Source: Podospora pseudoanserina
Lineage: Eukaryota; Ascomycota; Sordariomycetes; Sordariales; Podosporaceae
Direction: 5' to 3'
Assembly: GCF_035222485.1 (NCBI RefSeq)
Contig: NC_085923.1
Coordinates: 310,001-374,000, forward strand
DNA length: 64,000 bases
Numbering within the stretch: the first letter of the stretch is position 1; each line of letters begins with the position of its first letter. The notes beneath the pieces are model-generated. The model was not told the DNA's origin. It did no database searches and saw only the letters and a list, made by a program, of their open reading frames with translations. Below are positions 61,961 through 64,000 of this stretch, one piece after another. A program made the position numbers and the translations under genes.

Positions 61961-64000
61961 CAACGCCATGAACCTTCTGTGAGGCTGATCATGAACCCAA
62001 AGTAGGTTCTAGACTGTGGGGATATGGGGGCTAGTGAAGTGATCACGCTTTCCTCTCCCCATGTTTCACGGTGTCGAGCCTTCATGTAAAATGTTCATTC
62101 AAAACCTTCACGACTTGACGAAAATCAAAAAGAAATACCTGGGACGAAAGATACACGGTAATCAGATCCCGCGTAATCCGCAAGGGGTGGTTGCCCAGGT
62201 GAGTTTTGGGCTCAGGGGCCCAAAGACTTGGTCCGTCTAGAAACAAGAGATTTGCAATACAAGTTCTATCATAAATTCAGTCGAACAATGGGAAACCATA
62301 ATTTAAATATTTTTTTTGGAGTTGATATATGTGGCAGGCGGTCTCTTTCTCATCTTATCGGACGCTTGGACGACAAACAAGCTGCCAAGGGTACCAGACC
62401 GGGCTATAAGGGGGAACGATCATGTTCTTACTCGGAGAAATCACTGTGTACCGTAGCTTCTCTAGCGTAGAAAAAAGGAACTTTCTTCACGTCGCATTAT
62501 CGGGCGTATGCGATGCCACGCTTCCGGAGTGGCGCATCTTGACCCCAGTACTTCTCGCTTGCTCCCAGTGGGAGCAGCGGTTCAGTGAATCCTTCAGACT
62601 TTGCCCCACCTACAAACACACTTCAAGGCGTCGACCTCGCGACGAAGTTTCGCATACGACGTATCCAATAGATGGCTCCCGTTGAGGAAGACAAGCTTTG
62701 CAATACGAGAGGGACATCGCATATGACGGGAGTCCGAAGTTGCCAAGTCGATACCTTTAAGTTAGCAGTATGATGGTGGTTGTCGGTTATGAATGTTTCT
62801 GTGCGAGTACGGCGCAGATGGCTTGACTGAATCTTAGAGGGAAACATGCTGTCTGTCACTACGCTGCTTCGGTCACCGAAAGTAAATACAAACTACCACC
62901 ACATTACTAAACTTTCCCACATTCTCAAGACACGGCCTCAGGGGAGTAGGCGAAGTGTTGAAACACCCTCTCGACGATGGTTGGCTGTATCGTATCGCCG
63001 GGGCTCCAGACCGCCTCTAGGTATTCTGGCGCTCGATGGTGATGCAGCTGGATAGTGCCGTTGACAATCTCTTCCCACATTTCCTGCCGGCATGAAGCGT
63101 TCGTTGATGCATCCGTCTCACTCCTCGTTCATGAGTAGCCACCTATTATCACTGCTCTTCTGACATTCGAGATCTCTCGAATTTTAACATTTAACCGATT
63201 TCAATTTAGATTCAACTGCCATTCGTGTGGAAAAGATTACTGTCTTCACCGGGATCCTCATCGCACCACTTCCAGCTATCAAGCACTCACGTCCTATTGC
63301 CAGCGGGTAGGTAAATACGTGACGACTGCACTGCGTCCGATGGCTTAAAGCAACGTACCTACCTTAGATGCTTTAAGGTTATCCCACGCCAACATCCCAT
63401 TAGAGCTGGTTCAGTCACGTCCGGCGAGTTAGACCACAGACCCATGGTAAAGGATTCGGTGATCCTGCAACTGCGACCCTGTGAATAGCGCCCTTCATGG
63501 TCTCGACAATTCTATTTGTCCACGTAGGGTTTACACCTGGTCGCAATCAACATGCTACCTGACTACTTTTGCGACCGAGATGGCCTGGCATTTTCCTTGC
63601 AAAGCGGTTCGCGGCTGTCCAAGCCGAGCAACAGGCCGTATTGCTGGATTGAGGTTCTGAACTATCAAAATTTGTTGTTAGCTATATTTGCCAGGTTTTT
63701 GCGAGATCCTATCTAGACAACTGCTGTCTGACTAGTAGTGCGCCAGGAAGGGGGCTTTGCAGATAGATGCCCGTTTGTTCAGAAGTATTAGCTGGATTGT
63801 ACGATGTCTGCACACACCCTCTGGACGGTCAGCCCCTCTCGCCAAGGCACTCAGGACTATCTGGCCGCCACTCCGGACAAGACCTGTGGCGGCAAGGGTG
63901 GCTACGGTGCCAGGTCTCCACCGGACCAGGGAGTCAAGGACTGATGACCTAGCGGCAGAAAGTAACCATGATTCCATCAACAGCTTTTGCCGTTCGAAGG
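61961..64000. other. Gene-less right end, about 2 kb
   Basis: Only short open frames. One at 63803-63946 (MSAHTLWTVSPSRQ...DKTCGGKGGYGARS) has a hint of protein character but no partner exon. No repeats or RNA genes recognised. Confidence 0.4.

Noticed and set aside
63732-63980. Overlapping short frames on both strands at the right end
   Set aside because: One has a faint secreted-protein flavour (DKTCGGKGGYG) but there is no signal peptide, no second exon and no neighbour to support it.
1-64000. Search by eye for long terminal repeats, transposase or reverse transcriptase motifs
   Set aside because: None found; no pair of long direct or inverted repeats and no catalytic motifs of such enzymes were noticed.

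Overview
The window is nuclear DNA from a filamentous ascomycete, most likely a Sordariomycete of the Sordariales type (Podospora/Chaetomium-like). Evidence: short GT-AG introns (mostly 50-65 nt, often with a CTAAC/CTGAC branch site), two HET-domain genes, an AA9 lytic polysaccharide monooxygenase with a CBM1, a GH7 cellulase, fungal P450s and small secreted proteins. I assembled exons by hand from frame, splice sites and family motifs. No virus-like element, CRISPR array or rRNA gene was recognised, and I found no tRNA I could support.

Layout. 0-7 kb: the 3' end of an unknown gene, a three-exon P450, a six-exon secreted carboxylesterase and, tail to tail with it, an AA9-CBM1 LPMO; the last two fit plant-litter breakdown. 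8.5-23.2 kb: an island resembling fungal self/non-self recognition loci: an ankyrin gene with an unresolved 5' end, an ankyrin-subtilase (S8) fusion, an orphan 286-aa protein, a ~1,750-aa NLR-like protein (degenerate SesB-type lipase domain, degenerate STAND/NACHT domain, about twenty ankyrin repeats, C-terminal CxxC/CxxC finger) and a HET-domain protein. 23.5-28.9 kb: a secretory protein ending in KDEL, a small secreted protein with a duplicated splice acceptor, and a decayed gene lying between two ~21-22 bp minisatellites.

29.4-35.4 kb: the most striking gene, a single reading frame joining a tyrosine phenol-lyase/tryptophanase-type PLP enzyme to a DMATS-type aromatic prenyltransferase, divergent from an intronless P450 of CYP64-like type. 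Together they look like a minimal prenyl-indole (or prenyl-phenol) pathway. 36-48.4 kb: an NB-ARC-like relic, a membrane-tethered secreted protein, an effector fossil, a second HET gene, a TOM6-like gene, an unknown conserved gene, a cysteine-rich secreted protein, and a metallopeptidase-like/jacalin protein whose zinc site seems lost.

48.5-64 kb: gene-poor and full of decay: a CorA-like pseudogene, a secreted-protein gene without a visible start, a sugar-transporter stump, a lysozyme-like pseudogene and a shattered unknown gene, around two intact genes (a 124-aa secreted protein and the GH7 endoglucanase). A short telomere-like tract near 53.46 kb lies in this zone. This is what a fast-turnover, perhaps subtelomeric, compartment looks like.
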